Both the position numbers and the translations under genes were made by a program. The notes under the pieces were generated by a model. The model saw only the letters and a list, made by a program, of their open reading frames with translations. It made no database searches and had not been told where the DNA came from. Shown piece by piece: positions 27,501 to 32,881 of a stretch of 32,881 nt of DNA; the first letter of the stretch is position 1; each line of letters opens with the position of its first letter. Origin of the DNA: Verrucomicrobiota bacterium (GTDB lineage: Bacteria; Verrucomicrobiota; Verrucomicrobiia; Limisphaerales; JACPZS01); NCBI GenBank assembly GCA_016195385.1, contig JACPZS010000074.1, positions 1 through 32,881 on the forward strand, in the 5' to 3' direction.

Positions 27501-27754
27501 GTGCCGGGCAGCCAGAGCACTTCCTTGCCGTCCATGCGCGCCTTGCGGGCGAGGATGTCTTGGATGGTGTTGTTGAGCACATGCCCCATGTGCAGCACGC
27601 CGGTGACGTTTGGTGGCGGGATGACGATGGAATACGCCGGGCGTTTTTCAGACACGCGCGCGGGATCAGCGGTGAAACAGTTTTGTTTCACCCAGAAGTC
27701 ATACCATTTGTCCTCAACGGACTGCGGTTCGTAGGCCTTCGGAATCTCAATCAT
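24536..27754 (-). CDS. valS: Valyl-tRNA synthetase with in-frame repeat insertions
   Basis: This 1072-residue class I synthetase charges tRNA-Val. The HIGH-type motif is HMGH (55-58) within [16 protein letters not shown] and the KMSKS loop lies near residue 695 ([17 protein letters not shown]). [17 protein letters not shown] marks the editing (CP1) domain, and [14 protein letters not shown] and [16 protein letters not shown] belong to the catalytic core. The C-terminal tail is a coiled coil ([17 protein letters not shown]) ending SLENLPEA. Three stretches are foreign to the family: residues 214-255, residues 439-473 and about 514-607. The first two are repeat-like insertions; the third replaces the usual Cys-rich zinc subdomain. 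The reading frame is open throughout, so the gene is probably functional. It is longer than the typical 880-950 residues because of these inserts. Confidence 0.96.
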   Translation of the reverse strand: MIEIPKAYEPQSVEDKWYDFWVKQNCFTADPARVSEKRPAYSIVIPPPNVTGVLHMGHVLNNTIQDILARKARMDGKEVLWLPGTDHAGIATEGMVAKQIRKEEKKSKQDIGREEFLKRVWTWKEKHGGIIIAQLKKLGCSCDWTRERFTMEPDYVRNVQRVFVDLYKKGLIYRGKRMVNWCPATLTALSDEEVEMKPQKGFMYHFKVEVAKSAALGSATVPVADSGISPISSSRTAIPVGETSTGAGETPALPGPDGKIWLTIATTRPETIPGDTAVAVNPKDARYAHLIGKHIVRPLPAELPREQKLIPIIGDEHVDFEFGTGVLKVTPAHDKADFDIGTRHKLPLIEVINADGSMNDLAGADLKGLDRFKARKVAVEKLTELGALVEEKPYENNVGFSQRADVPIEPRLSEQWFLKYPAVEKSKACVEQEDRTGLGGTGYQPVTVGNLPTVSEASGRLPGATGQWPVPPGQKMRFHPQRWAKVYDHWLTNIQDWCISRQLWWGHQVPVWSCSCNSSEEFTKAKIAYDYLLVEQLERADLVVRPKGALEFTGESVSVSIRKIKEELGFSSFEEAIKEHFRRQTEGYGSGSLQVCIGPDSLEVAEKLEKEFGFTQDPDVLDTWFSSWLWPFATMGWPEQTETLKAFYPTTDLVTAPEIIFFWVARMIMAGYEYMGELPFRDVYFTGIVRDKQGRKMSKSLGNSPDPLELIAKYGADAIRFGTMRSAPLGQDVMFDEKDVELGRNFCNKLWNACRFRQMVGSDGSQTEGEINPTLLTSDDKWILLRLDQAIREVSDALAGYNFSSAVQTLYRFFWSEYCDWYVEASKAAMGNTEGGTRNAEQEKLKANKLAVMDFVLGHTLRLFHPFLPFITEELWHGMGFNRELPEDRGGKTIVFATWPKPFSEEERTYFGLDDAADKIASAKYELVSLGRSLRRELKLDPAKKLKFTLKPAGELPANEVEVLKLLLNAEAVEIVAQTWTPAKGTPSASNSLGELFLPTTGLIDFTAERERRAKEAEKIRAEVEKVRQKLTNPSFAQKVPAAVLAEHQQRLAGWETKLRQVELSLENLPEA
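26336..26440 (-). repeat. In-frame repeat in valS made of four hairpins
   Basis: This 105-base insert encodes residues 439-473 ([13 protein letters not shown] through [10 protein letters not shown]). Four consecutive inverted repeats are exact: AACGGGCCA/TGGCCCGTT (26345-26363), CGGGCA/TGCCCG (26368-26382), ACGGTCGGCAA/TTGCCGACCGT (26394-26416) and AACAGGCT/AGCCTGTT (26417-26435). Normal synthetase sequence resumes on both sides. Confidence 0.85.
26990..27115 (-). repeat. In-frame repeat in valS (GETP type)
   Basis: This 126-base insert encodes residues 214-255, low in charge and rich in Ala, Ser, Thr, Pro and Gly, with the internal echo [23 protein letters not shown] (27028-27034) and GGCGAGA (27066-27072) are inverted, and GGCGAGAC recurs on the coding strand. 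It sits between VEVAKS and the conserved [12 protein letters not shown], where other valyl-tRNA synthetases have little or nothing. Confidence 0.75.
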
Positions 27755-27904
27755 GCGGGCGGAACGCTAACAGGAACATCCGCGCGACCGCAACCAGATG
27801 TCCACCGATAATGTCCGCCGATAATTTGTTTGCGAACCAGCGTGACAATGTTTTCACGCGCGGTTGCGCAAGGCGGCTCAAGTCTTTAGGCTGGCCCGCA
27901 CTTT

Positions 27905-28876
27905 GTGACACCGTTGACGATTTACACCGGCAAATTGACCGACGAGCAAGCGCGCGCTTTGGAGGCGGAATTGAAAACGCGCGGCTACGAGTTTCGCACG
28001 GTGCCGCACGCGCGCTTTGCCGGTGCCAGCGACAAAGTGAACGTGGTGTTTTACGAAAGCGGCAAGCTCGTGGTGCAGGGCAAGGGCACGCAGGAGTTTG
28101 TCGAATTTCTGCTGGAGCCGGAGATTTTGAAGGAGGCGCGCGTCGGCTACGAAGCGGTGTTGAACCCCGATCTTCTCTTGCCGCGCCTGGGCGTGGACGA
28201 AAGCGGCAAGGGAGATTTCTTCGGGCCGCTGTGCGTGGCTGGCGTGTACGTGAATGCGAATGTCGTCCGCGCCTGGGAAAAGTCCGGAGTGCGCGACTCC
28301 AAGCAAATCGGCAGCGACAGGCGCATCGCCGAGTTGGCGGAAATCATCCGTGACACGCCCGGCTGCGTCAGCAGCGTCGTGCCTGTCGGCAATGAATCGT
28401 ACAACCGTCTTCATCGTTCGATGAAGAGTGTGAACGCCATCCTCGCTTGGGGTCACGCGCGCGTGATCGAGAACTTGATGTTGCAGAAACATCGCATGAA
28501 CCCCTTGCCCGTCCGCGCGATCAGTGATCAATTTGCGGCGAGCAAATCGACGGTGGCGAATGCTTTGATGAGTCTGGGGCGCGAAATTGAATTGGTGCAG
28601 CGGCACAAGGCCGAAGCGGACCTCGCGGTCGCGGCGGCGTCCATTCTGGCGCGCCATGAGTTTGTGACGCGGCTGGGAAAACTGGAGAAAGAATTCGCGA
28701 TGAAGTTGCCGAAGGGTGCGTCGTCGGCCGTGGACGCGGCGGCCAAGGAATTCATCGCGAAGCATGGTGCGGAAAATCTACCGAAGGTGGCAAAGATGCA
28801 CTTTCGCACTGCGCTTCGCGCACAAGGTTTGCCGGAACCGCCGAAGGTCGAGTGGCGCAAATCGAGTAGCCGTTGA
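27905..28876 (+). CDS. rnhC: Ribonuclease HIII
   Basis: This 323-residue protein hydrolyses the RNA strand of RNA-DNA hybrids during replication and repair. The N-terminal 90 residues form the TBP-like substrate-binding domain typical of RNase HIII (FYESGKLVVQGKG). The catalytic domain opens with LGVDESGKGDFFGPLC, where D98 and E99 are active-site residues; D208 in ISDQFA and D239 in AEADLAVAAASILAR likely complete the set. The GKG after DES distinguishes type HIII from HII. The start is GTG, chosen because it precedes LTIYTGKL; no ribosome site is visible. It is divergent from valS across 150 bases in which I see nothing else. Confidence 0.93.
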   Translation: MTPLTIYTGKLTDEQARALEAELKTRGYEFRTVPHARFAGASDKVNVVFYESGKLVVQGKGTQEFVEFLLEPEILKEARVGYEAVLNPDLLLPRLGVDESGKGDFFGPLCVAGVYVNANVVRAWEKSGVRDSKQIGSDRRIAELAEIIRDTPGCVSSVVPVGNESYNRLHRSMKSVNAILAWGHARVIENLMLQKHRMNPLPVRAISDQFAASKSTVANALMSLGREIELVQRHKAEADLAVAAASILARHEFVTRLGKLEKEFAMKLPKGASSAVDAAAKEFIAKHGAENLPKVAKMHFRTALRAQGLPEPPKVEWRKSSSR

Positions 28877-28979
28877 TCCGCAAGCTCAGGGGCAATCGAA
28901 CATCGCTTCGCGATGGAGGCAACACGCGCGCGGGGAAATCCACCGTTGCAACGCTTTCGATCACTGACAGACTCTGCCG

Positions 28980-29603
28980 ATGCGATTCAGCGAGTCCAAC
29001 CGATCCGTGCCATCCCGGCTGACGATCCTCGTGCTGGTGTGGGCATTGCTCCTATCGCTTTTTCCGAGCTTGGCAGCCGAACGGAAGCGTCCAGCAGCCA
29101 CGCCCAAGTGGGATGTGCTCTATGGTTGCCGGTTGCTCAGAGAATCTCACCGCGACGGGGACAGTTTTCATGTGTCGGTCGGGCGTCGGGAATACATTTT
29201 CCGGCTTTACTTTGTGGATGCGCCGGAAACCGACACGAGTTTCCTCGATCGCAATCGGGAACAGTGCGAATACTTTGGCGTGAGCGAACGGGAATTGCGC
29301 AAGGCGGCGGAGGCGGCGCGCCAAGTGACGGCGGATTTGCTGCAAAAGCCGTTCGTGGTAACGACCCGCTGGCAGAACGCGATGGGGCGCAGCGTACTGC
29401 CGAGGTATTACGGGATGGTGGAAATCGGAGGAAAGGACTTGGCGGCAATTTTGGTCAGCCGCGGTCTGGCGCGCGCCAAAGGCAAAACGGCGATTCTGCC
29501 GAATGGTGAAAGCGCGAAAGCGCACATGGAAAACTTTCGCAGACTGGAGGCCGCAGCGAAAATAAAGCGACTGGGAATCTGGGCCAGCTCGACCAAGCCT
29601 TGA
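28980..29603 (+). CDS. Secreted thermonuclease-like (SNase) protein
   Basis: This 207-residue protein has an N-terminal signal peptide or anchor (residues 12-33, LTILVLVWALLLSLFPSLAA). The rest resembles a staphylococcal-nuclease OB fold: HRDGDSFHVSV, FRLYFVDAPETD, AEAARQVTADLL, YYGMVEIGGKDLAAILVSRG and KAHMENFRRLEAAAKIKRLGIW. The VDAPE and DGDS segments correspond to the calcium and substrate sites. The first part of the catalytic arginine motif (usually R-x-x-G/P-x-D) is present as FRLYFVDAPE, but the later arginine and glutamate positions are less clear, so activity is uncertain. It follows rnhC by 103 bases. Confidence 0.82.
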   Translation: MRFSESNRSVPSRLTILVLVWALLLSLFPSLAAERKRPAATPKWDVLYGCRLLRESHRDGDSFHVSVGRREYIFRLYFVDAPETDTSFLDRNREQCEYFGVSERELRKAAEAARQVTADLLQKPFVVTTRWQNAMGRSVLPRYYGMVEIGGKDLAAILVSRGLARAKGKTAILPNGESAKAHMENFRRLEAAAKIKRLGIWASSTKP

Positions 29604-29812
29604 GTTCAGACGATTGCAAACTGCCAGACGCAACGAACCCTTTGTCGAGCGGTTCAAAACAACTCTCGTTTTGTCCGCTTACGAGAGCATTTGACGTATC
29701 GGCCCTGTTTTTGGCAGTTTCCCCACCGCATTGATGCAACATTGGCCCTCCAATTGGCTCGAGCGGAAAAAATCCGCGCTTCCACCGACCTTGATTCATC
29801 CAAGGCTCAATC

Positions 29813-31669
29813 ATGGATAGCGGCGGAGTCCACCGCCCGCGGAATGTCGGCTGGCGGCGTGCAGCCGCGCTGCTCTACGGCGATTGGGGCACCAGCAAGG
29901 CGTATGTCATCGGCCTGGTTTTCACCGGCTCCATCGTGGGTGGTTACGCCTCGCTGCCGATCATCCTCGCGGTCTGCGCGCTGACGGCGCTGGTTGGCTA
30001 TAACTACGTCATCGTCTGCAAACATTTTCCGGACGGTGGCGGCGTGTATTCGGCGGCGCGCCTGCAAGGACGCACGCTGGCCGTGATCGGCGCGCTTCTT
30101 TTGCTCGCCGATTTCATCGTCACCGCGGCCATGAGCGCGTGGGACGCGATGAGTTATTTTGGAGTGAGTCCAGGGTACATCCGTTTGATCACGATCGGGG
30201 TGATTTTGGTGGTGGGCGTGATCAACTATTTCGGGCCGAAGCACAGTGGCAGCATCGCTGTTTCGCTGGCGGTGCCGACCGTGGTCGTGGTAGTGCTGAT
30301 TATCTTGTTCAGTGCCTTCAGTGAACCTGGTTTGACGTTCAAATACCTGGAGAAGTCGCCCAAAAATTTTTCCAACCACTGGGTGGCCTTCGTGGGCTCC
30401 ATCCTCGCTTTGAGCGGAGTCGAAGCGATCGCCAATCTCACGGGCGTGCTGAAACTCGATCCCGGTTCGAGCATGGAGAAGCCGCGGGTTCATCGCGCGG
30501 CGCGCAAGGCGATTCTGATTGTCGCGGTGGAAGTCGTGCTCGGCACCGCCGTGCTCGGCTGGGCGATGCTTTCGATTCCAAGCTCGTTCCACGACGAATT
30601 GCTCAAGCACAAGGAGGACATGATTCGTTTCGTGGGCGAACATTATGGCGAGCTATTCGCCGGTCGCTTTGCCGGGCCGGCGGTGGCCGTGCAATTCGGA
30701 CATTGGTTTGGGTTCGTCATCGGGCTGACCGTCGGCCTGCTGTTGCTCAGTGCCGTGAACACCGCGGGCGGCGCGATGATCGGTTTGATTTATCTGCTGG
30801 CGCGCGACGGTGAAATGCCGCGCGCCTTCGCTCGGCTCAATTCGCACGGCGTGCCGTGGTGGCCGCTCGTGATTTCACTCGCGTTTCCGATCGTGGTGGT
30901 GCTGATCTCCGACGACATTGACGGGCTGGCCGGCCTGTACGCAATCGGCGTCGTGGGGGCGATTACGGTGAATCTAGGCTCGTGTTGTTTTAACCTGCGG
31001 CTGGCGCTCAACTGGTTCGAGCGCGCGGTGATGGGGCTGACGTTCGCGTTCCTTGCGATTGTCGAAGTGACGCTCGCCCACACAAAGCATGACGCGTTGT
31101 TCTTCATCGTCTGTGTGCTCATTTTCGGACTGACCTTGCGTTCGTATGCGCTCAAGCGCGCCGGCTTGCAGACGGTGACCGTCAGCGCGCAAGTCGCCGC
31201 CGCAGTGGCGCCCGAGGCGGCGGCGCAATTCCGCCTCAACTTAATCCCCGGCCAGACCATCCTCGTCGCGGCGCGCGGCTGGACACCGGTTTTACAATTT
31301 GCGCTGGAGGAAGCGCGCCTCCGCCAAGCCAATCTTTACGTGCTCTATGTGAAAGAACTGGCGGTCTCCCTGCCCGCGCCGCTGCCGACCGGCGAAAGCC
31401 CCCGCTGGCAGGACGACGCGCGCGCCGCGGAAATCATGTACGGAATGCTGGACGTGGGCCGGCAAAATGGCGTCACGGTGATTCCGCTTTATGCCGTGAG
31501 CGAAAATCCGGCATCCACGATTCTGGATCTCGCAGCGACGATGGGCGCGGACACCTTGATCCTCGGATCGACTCATCGCAGCGCGCTGGTGAGCCTTTTG
31601 AAGGGGAACGTCGTGACCGAAGTGGCGCGCAGTCTGCCGGAAAATATCCGGCTGCTCATTTTCGGATAA
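29813..31669 (+). CDS. APC-family permease with C-terminal universal-stress domain
   Basis: This 618-residue inner-membrane protein has about 10-12 hydrophobic segments in residues 15-450 (for example IGLVFTGSIVGGYASLPII and LTVGLLLLSAVNTAGGAMIG), the amino acid/polyamine/organocation transporter fold. Residues about 470-618 form a cytoplasmic Usp-like alpha/beta domain (ILVAARGWTPVLQFALEEA, LYVLYVKEL, GADTLILGSTHRSALVSLL, KGNVVTEVARSLPENIRLLI). The nucleotide-binding loop GSTHR..LKGN departs from the usual GxxGx9G(S/T) because the second glycine is His, so ATP binding is doubtful. Substrate unknown. A metallopeptidase gene follows after 9 bases. The 209 bases before it hold no recognisable gene. 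Confidence 0.88.
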   Translation: MDSGGVHRPRNVGWRRAAALLYGDWGTSKAYVIGLVFTGSIVGGYASLPIILAVCALTALVGYNYVIVCKHFPDGGGVYSAARLQGRTLAVIGALLLLADFIVTAAMSAWDAMSYFGVSPGYIRLITIGVILVVGVINYFGPKHSGSIAVSLAVPTVVVVVLIILFSAFSEPGLTFKYLEKSPKNFSNHWVAFVGSILALSGVEAIANLTGVLKLDPGSSMEKPRVHRAARKAILIVAVEVVLGTAVLGWAMLSIPSSFHDELLKHKEDMIRFVGEHYGELFAGRFAGPAVAVQFGHWFGFVIGLTVGLLLLSAVNTAGGAMIGLIYLLARDGEMPRAFARLNSHGVPWWPLVISLAFPIVVVLISDDIDGLAGLYAIGVVGAITVNLGSCCFNLRLALNWFERAVMGLTFAFLAIVEVTLAHTKHDALFFIVCVLIFGLTLRSYALKRAGLQTVTVSAQVAAAVAPEAAAQFRLNLIPGQTILVAARGWTPVLQFALEEARLRQANLYVLYVKELAVSLPAPLPTGESPRWQDDARAAEIMYGMLDVGRQNGVTVIPLYAVSENPASTILDLAATMGADTLILGSTHRSALVSLLKGNVVTEVARSLPENIRLLIFG

Positions 31670-31678
31670 TCGGTTCAC

Positions 31679-32413
31679 ATGAAGCCGTTTTTTTTCAGCC
31701 CGCGCAATTCACAGCCCGAACCTACAGCCCTGGCTTGTTTGCAAGTCGGAAAAGATGTGATTCCGCTGCTCTTGATTCGGAACCCGCGGGCACGCCGCTA
31801 TGTTCTTCGCCTCGCGCCGGATGGTTCGATTCGAGTGACGGTGCCGCGCGGAGGATCGTTTGCCGAGGCGGATGCTTTCGCGCGACGTCAAAGCGGATGG
31901 ATTGAGCAGCAATTGGAAAAGCGCGCGGCGCAATCATACGTGCCGATCATTTGGCGGCCCGGACAGGAGATTTTTTTCCGAGGAGAGCAAGTCACTATCA
32001 CAGCGTGCCAGGCGTCCGGCCGCATTTGCTTCGGCGATCAAGAACTTGGAGCAACGCAACTCGAAGGGGATCTGCGCCCGCTCATCGAGCGCCGGCTTTA
32101 TCGCATGGCCTCCGTCGAGCTTCCTGCGCGAACTCTTGAACTAGCCGCACGGTGTGAGTTGCCGGTCCAGCGGGTGGTGGTCCGCAATCAGCGATCTCGC
32201 TGGGGTTCGTGTTCAATCAAGCGAACCATTTCACTCAATTGGCGCCTGATTCAAACCCCGGACTGGGTGCGTGACTACATCATCATCCATGAATTGATGC
32301 ATTTGCGCGAGATGAACCACTCGCCGCGGTTTTGGCGTTGTGTGTCGGAGGTGGATCCGAATTTCCGCGTCGCCGAGCGCTGGCTGAAGGATAAGGCGCC
32401 GCTCTTGCGTTAG
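31679..32413 (+). CDS. YgjP-like metallopeptidase (DUF45)
   Basis: This 244-residue protein has the zinc-binding HELMH motif (H204, E205, H208) and a third ligand H214 in EMNHSPRFW. The preceding QRSRWGSCSIKRTISLNWRL is the hallmark of the YgjP/WLM-related DUF45 family. The N-terminal half has the family start with the RNPRARRYVLRL segment. No signal peptide is seen, so it is probably cytoplasmic. Family members are often found next to restriction systems or elsewhere without clear context; their substrates are unknown. It starts 9 bases after the permease gene, so the pair may be one operon. Confidence 0.9.
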   Translation: MKPFFFSPRNSQPEPTALACLQVGKDVIPLLLIRNPRARRYVLRLAPDGSIRVTVPRGGSFAEADAFARRQSGWIEQQLEKRAAQSYVPIIWRPGQEIFFRGEQVTITACQASGRICFGDQELGATQLEGDLRPLIERRLYRMASVELPARTLELAARCELPVQRVVVRNQRSRWGSCSIKRTISLNWRLIQTPDWVRDYIIIHELMHLREMNHSPRFWRCVSEVDPNFRVAERWLKDKAPLLR

Positions 32414-32497
32414 CGGAGACACTCCAAGTTGAAGGCAAGCCCGCTCGATTTCTCTGACTGCATAGCAATGACTACCACCAGTGTCTGTCGGCTCAAT

Positions 32498-32528
32498 AAA
32501 AAAGCCGACCAGATTCTATCCGGTCGGC
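32498..32528 (-). terminator. Rho-independent terminator of the pilin-like gene
   Basis: On the minus strand a stem of GCCGACC/GGTCGGC (32504-32510 with 32522-32528) around an 11-base loop is followed by six T residues (32498-32503). It lies 22 bases after the stop of the minus-strand gene at 32551. Confidence 0.85.
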
Positions 32529-32550
32529 CTTTCAAGAGTACGATCGGCGA

Positions 32551-32881
32551 TTAAGGAACGGTGATGGTGGCGTTCGCCGCATAGGTGCCCAGCTTGACGG
32601 GCGTCTTCGCATCCGCCGGCGTGCCCACCGCATTGATGTTGTAGGTTTCGCCCACAACGCCCGTCGGCGGAAACGTGCTGTTCTTCATGTATGGCGCGAT
32701 GTCTGTGGCGACCGGCGTTGCACCGGTGCCCTGCTTGTTTTCCAACGCCCATTGATCTTTGCTCCCCTCGGTGATGCGCAGGTTGTTCACGATGGAGTTG
32801 AGCTGTGCTTGTTCGCGCGCCTTCACGAAGTTGGGAATCGCGATGGCGGCCAGCAAGCCGATGATCGCGACCACGATCATG
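32551..32881 (-). CDS. Type IV pilin-like protein (5' end outside window)
   Basis: The visible 109 residues begin MIVVAIIGLLAAIAIPNFVK, the hydrophobic helix of type IV pilins and pseudopilins directly after the usual processing site (GFTLIE before MIVV). The frame is open to the window edge, so the true start and leader lie outside; the ATG at 32880 is internal to the motif. AREQAQLNSIVNNLRITEG is the amphipathic part, then a short globular region (TDIAPYMKNSTFPPTG) without the DGHVE motif of the longer relative at 23622. It is a small major-pilin-like or GspG/H-like protein. Confidence 0.9.
   Translation of the reverse strand, partial: MIVVAIIGLLAAIAIPNFVKAREQAQLNSIVNNLRITEGSKDQWALENKQGTGATPVATDIAPYMKNSTFPPTGVVGETYNINAVGTPADAKTPVKLGTYAANATITVP

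Noticed and set aside
29604-29812. Possible small gene or RNA between the SNase-like and permease genes
   Set aside because: I found no convincing frame, stem-loop or motif in this stretch.

Overview
The window reads as chromosomal DNA from a GC-rich Gram-negative bacterium, most likely a member of the Verrucomicrobiota (Pedosphaera/Limisphaerales type). This rests on several features seen together: a PEP-CTERM surface protein, prepilin-like proteins with a C-terminal DGHVE motif, extracellular proteins ending in an FRV-type C-terminal module, RNase HIII, a heptose epimerase for LPS, and dispersed palindromic repeats, some of them inside genes. The assignment is an inference from gene content and was not tested by any search.

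Layout. Positions 1-2600 are accessory DNA: an IS110-family element with a long structured upstream non-coding end, then two decayed minus-strand genes (an AAA ATPase with an internal deletion and the N-terminal stub of a DNA methyltransferase), probably remains of a restriction or defence module. Positions 2601-12420 form a tightly spaced minus-strand run, transcribed as alaS, a DUF1801/YdeI-like gene, hldD, a giant AsmA-like envelope protein and an exported amidohydrolase. Positions 12590-16367 hold a plus-strand pair: a GT4 glycosyltransferase fused to an alpha/alpha-toroid domain, and a GH130 mannoside phosphorylase/hydrolase. Positions 16402-19289 are a compact minus-strand queE, class III aminotransferase, rsmA operon. 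Positions 19455-24443 encode surface and secreted proteins: a tandem-duplicated 239-residue domain protein with its own terminator, a PEP-CTERM protein overlapping a calcium-binding-type protein gene, and a prepilin-like protein. Positions 24536-27754 are valS. Positions 27905-32413 are plus-strand genes for RNase HIII, a secreted nuclease-like protein, an APC permease fused to a universal-stress domain, and a YgjP-like metallopeptidase. The window ends inside a type IV pilin-like gene on the minus strand.

The most unusual signal is in valS. The gene carries two in-frame repeat insertions, one of 105 bases made of four successive hairpins and one of 126 bases with GETP-type direct repeats, plus an AT-rich segment where the usual zinc-binding subdomain should be. 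All of it stays open and lies between intact synthetase motifs. Other points of interest are the candidate bridge-RNA region of the IS110 element, the GT4-toroid/GH130 pair, and the near-perfect tandem duplication in the 591-residue exported protein. Almost no gene here has a recognisable Shine-Dalgarno sequence.
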